DNA of 64,000 nt, taken from positions 12,938,838 to 13,002,837 of the forward strand of contig OU452234.1 in NCBI GenBank assembly GCA_911728455.2, in the 5' to 3' direction. Of the stretch, positions 62,903 through 64,000 are shown piece by piece. The position numbers were made by a program, and so were the translations under genes. The notes beneath the pieces were generated by a model. It saw only the letters and a program-made list of their open reading frames with translations, had not been told where the DNA came from and searched no databases. This DNA is from Marthasterias glacialis (taxonomy: Eukaryota > Echinodermata > Asteroidea > Forcipulatida > Asteriidae). Position 1 is the first letter of the stretch. Each line of letters opens with the position of its first letter.

Positions 62903-63416
62903 TTAGAGATTGAGAATTCGTCGTGTCCTAGGAAGGACGTAACGAAAACTGACGGCAAAAAGGGCGTAAGCTACTACTGTCCAAAATTGTATTTCAAGAA
63001 AACTGATTGTGAAAGTTCGGTCGCTTTTTCTGCTTTTTGTCTGTCATTCAGGAAAGTTAAATTCCGCATAGAAGAACATGTCTTGGGTGTAATTCTCCCA
63101 ACAAATACACAACGGTTATGCCATACTTTCTTTCAAAAGAGCCATGTTATTGCTTGTGACCTTCTGCTGGGGCAAAAAGTTGTAGTTTGTGTGCCAGGAA
63201 AAAGGTCGGACAGCCTTCCGACCTTCTTTCGGGCGCATGATGAATTATGTTCAGACTTTCAAATATGAGTATAACCTGTATCTGCCTACCTACAGGTTTT
63301 CTCGTAGCACACACAGACGCTGTAACTTCCTAGCTACTGGAAAACTTGTAGATGAACAATAAGTTAGCGTCTTATTACTAGCAGTATCAGGTTAAAAACA
63401 TGACACAATATATATA
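62903..63416 (+). other. Unassigned region with one 123-codon open frame
   Basis: An open frame (62897-63268) starts inside the MITE H end. Its product, with YYCPKLYFKKTDCESSVAFS, matches no family I recognise. It is more likely 3' UTR or intergenic DNA than a gene. Confidence 0.3.
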
Positions 63417-63805
63417 TGGGTCATTTCACCAAGTTGGGACACAGTGTGATTTTTGTGCAACATTTGTCCATATTATGAAAAGAAATAATTTATTTGACTC
63501 AATTATTTCATGTAACATTCTCCTTTGTATGTGAAAATGTTTTCGAAGTATAAAATTGTTTTAATGTATTTTAAGGCAAATTATTATGTGTTACATCCAG
63601 AATTTTATTTTTCAAATTTATCGACACTCAAATACATAATTATGCAAATTCACATTTTGCACTAATTACAAGGTACAAAATGTACCAGGCAAAACATTTG
63701 TTGTGATAGTCGGTGATTAAATACAGCAGAAATGGGGCAGGACTAAAATCATGCAGAGGTCATACAAATGTCACAAACTGTGTCCCAACTTGGTGGAATG
63801 ACCCA
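63417..63805. mobile_element. MITE with TA flanks and long near-perfect inverted ends
   Basis: Left TGGGTCATTTCACCAAGTTG then GGACACAGT matches the inverse of the right end over about 29 bases with one mismatch. It is 389 bp, with TA at 63415-63416 and 63806-63807. TA flanks suggest a Tc1/mariner-type source. No transposase is encoded. Confidence 0.85.
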
Positions 63806-63807
63806 TA

Positions 63808-64000
63808 TCGCATTAAAGAGAATATGTGCTTAGGCAGGAACAGGGGTTATGCCGAGCAGATGTGGGTTAATTTTCTTTAAATAACTTCCCTCAGAGAAAA
63901 AAAAGGTTGGTGTAAAATTCCATCCAATTCCAAAAACAAAAATCAGGCGAATCCAAAAATCTTCTGATGTTTTAGAGAAAGGATGTCTTCCTGCTGATAC
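63808..64000 (+). other. Window end, nothing recognised
   Basis: Apart from an ATTAAA word at about 63813 and an A-rich run near 63897-63905, no feature is seen. Confidence 0.4.

Noticed and set aside
62897-63268. 123-codon open frame downstream of the Tudor gene
   Set aside because: It begins inside a MITE end, has no known domain, and the composition does not suggest coding. A real gene cannot be fully excluded.

Overview
This is animal nuclear DNA: AT-rich, with intron-rich genes, many SINE and MITE-type repeats, and no prokaryotic operon structure. The mix of tRNA-derived SINEs and small inverted-repeat elements, and proteins close to but clearly different from vertebrate ones, suggests a marine invertebrate deuterostome. 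An echinoderm such as a sea star is my best guess; the species cannot be fixed from the window.

Three protein-coding genes are supported. (1) On the minus strand at the left edge, one short coding exon of ribosomal protein S21 (eS21) holds the start codon; the rest lies outside the window. (2) On the plus strand at 1780-35285, a complete TAF2 gene (TFIID subunit 2) has 27 coding exons that join in frame into about 1208 residues. Two of its 26 introns are AT-AC introns of different types. Intron 1 has ATAAGT...AC ends, like the rare class spliced by the major spliceosome. Intron 3 has a perfect U12-type ATATCCTT donor and a CCTTAAC branch site. (3) On the plus strand at 38431-62472, a complete multi-Tudor gene of the Tudor/TDRD6 type has 6 coding exons and about 2714 residues. 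It has eleven Tudor cores, seven of them in one 4.46-kb exon, and a roughly 400-residue acidic tail. RPS21 and TAF2 are head to head; TAF2 and the Tudor gene are in tandem, about 3.1 kb apart between coding ends.

The three genes work at separate steps: TAF2 in promoter recognition by TFIID, eS21 in the 40S ribosomal subunit, and multi-Tudor proteins, by family knowledge, as germ-granule scaffolds that bind dimethylarginine on PIWI proteins. Nothing shows that they form one system.

Non-coding space is dominated by repeats: five or more tRNA-derived SINE groups, at least three unrelated non-autonomous families flanked by TTAA, many palindromic MITEs, one LINE fragment, and several tandem arrays. 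The arrays include a minisatellite that looks copied from the end of TAF2 exon 11 with its splice donor, an array of AGGTCA half-sites, and a 29-bp satellite of about 31 copies in a Tudor intron. No CRISPR array, viral gene or toxin gene was seen, and none of the tRNA-like sequences looks like a functional tRNA gene.
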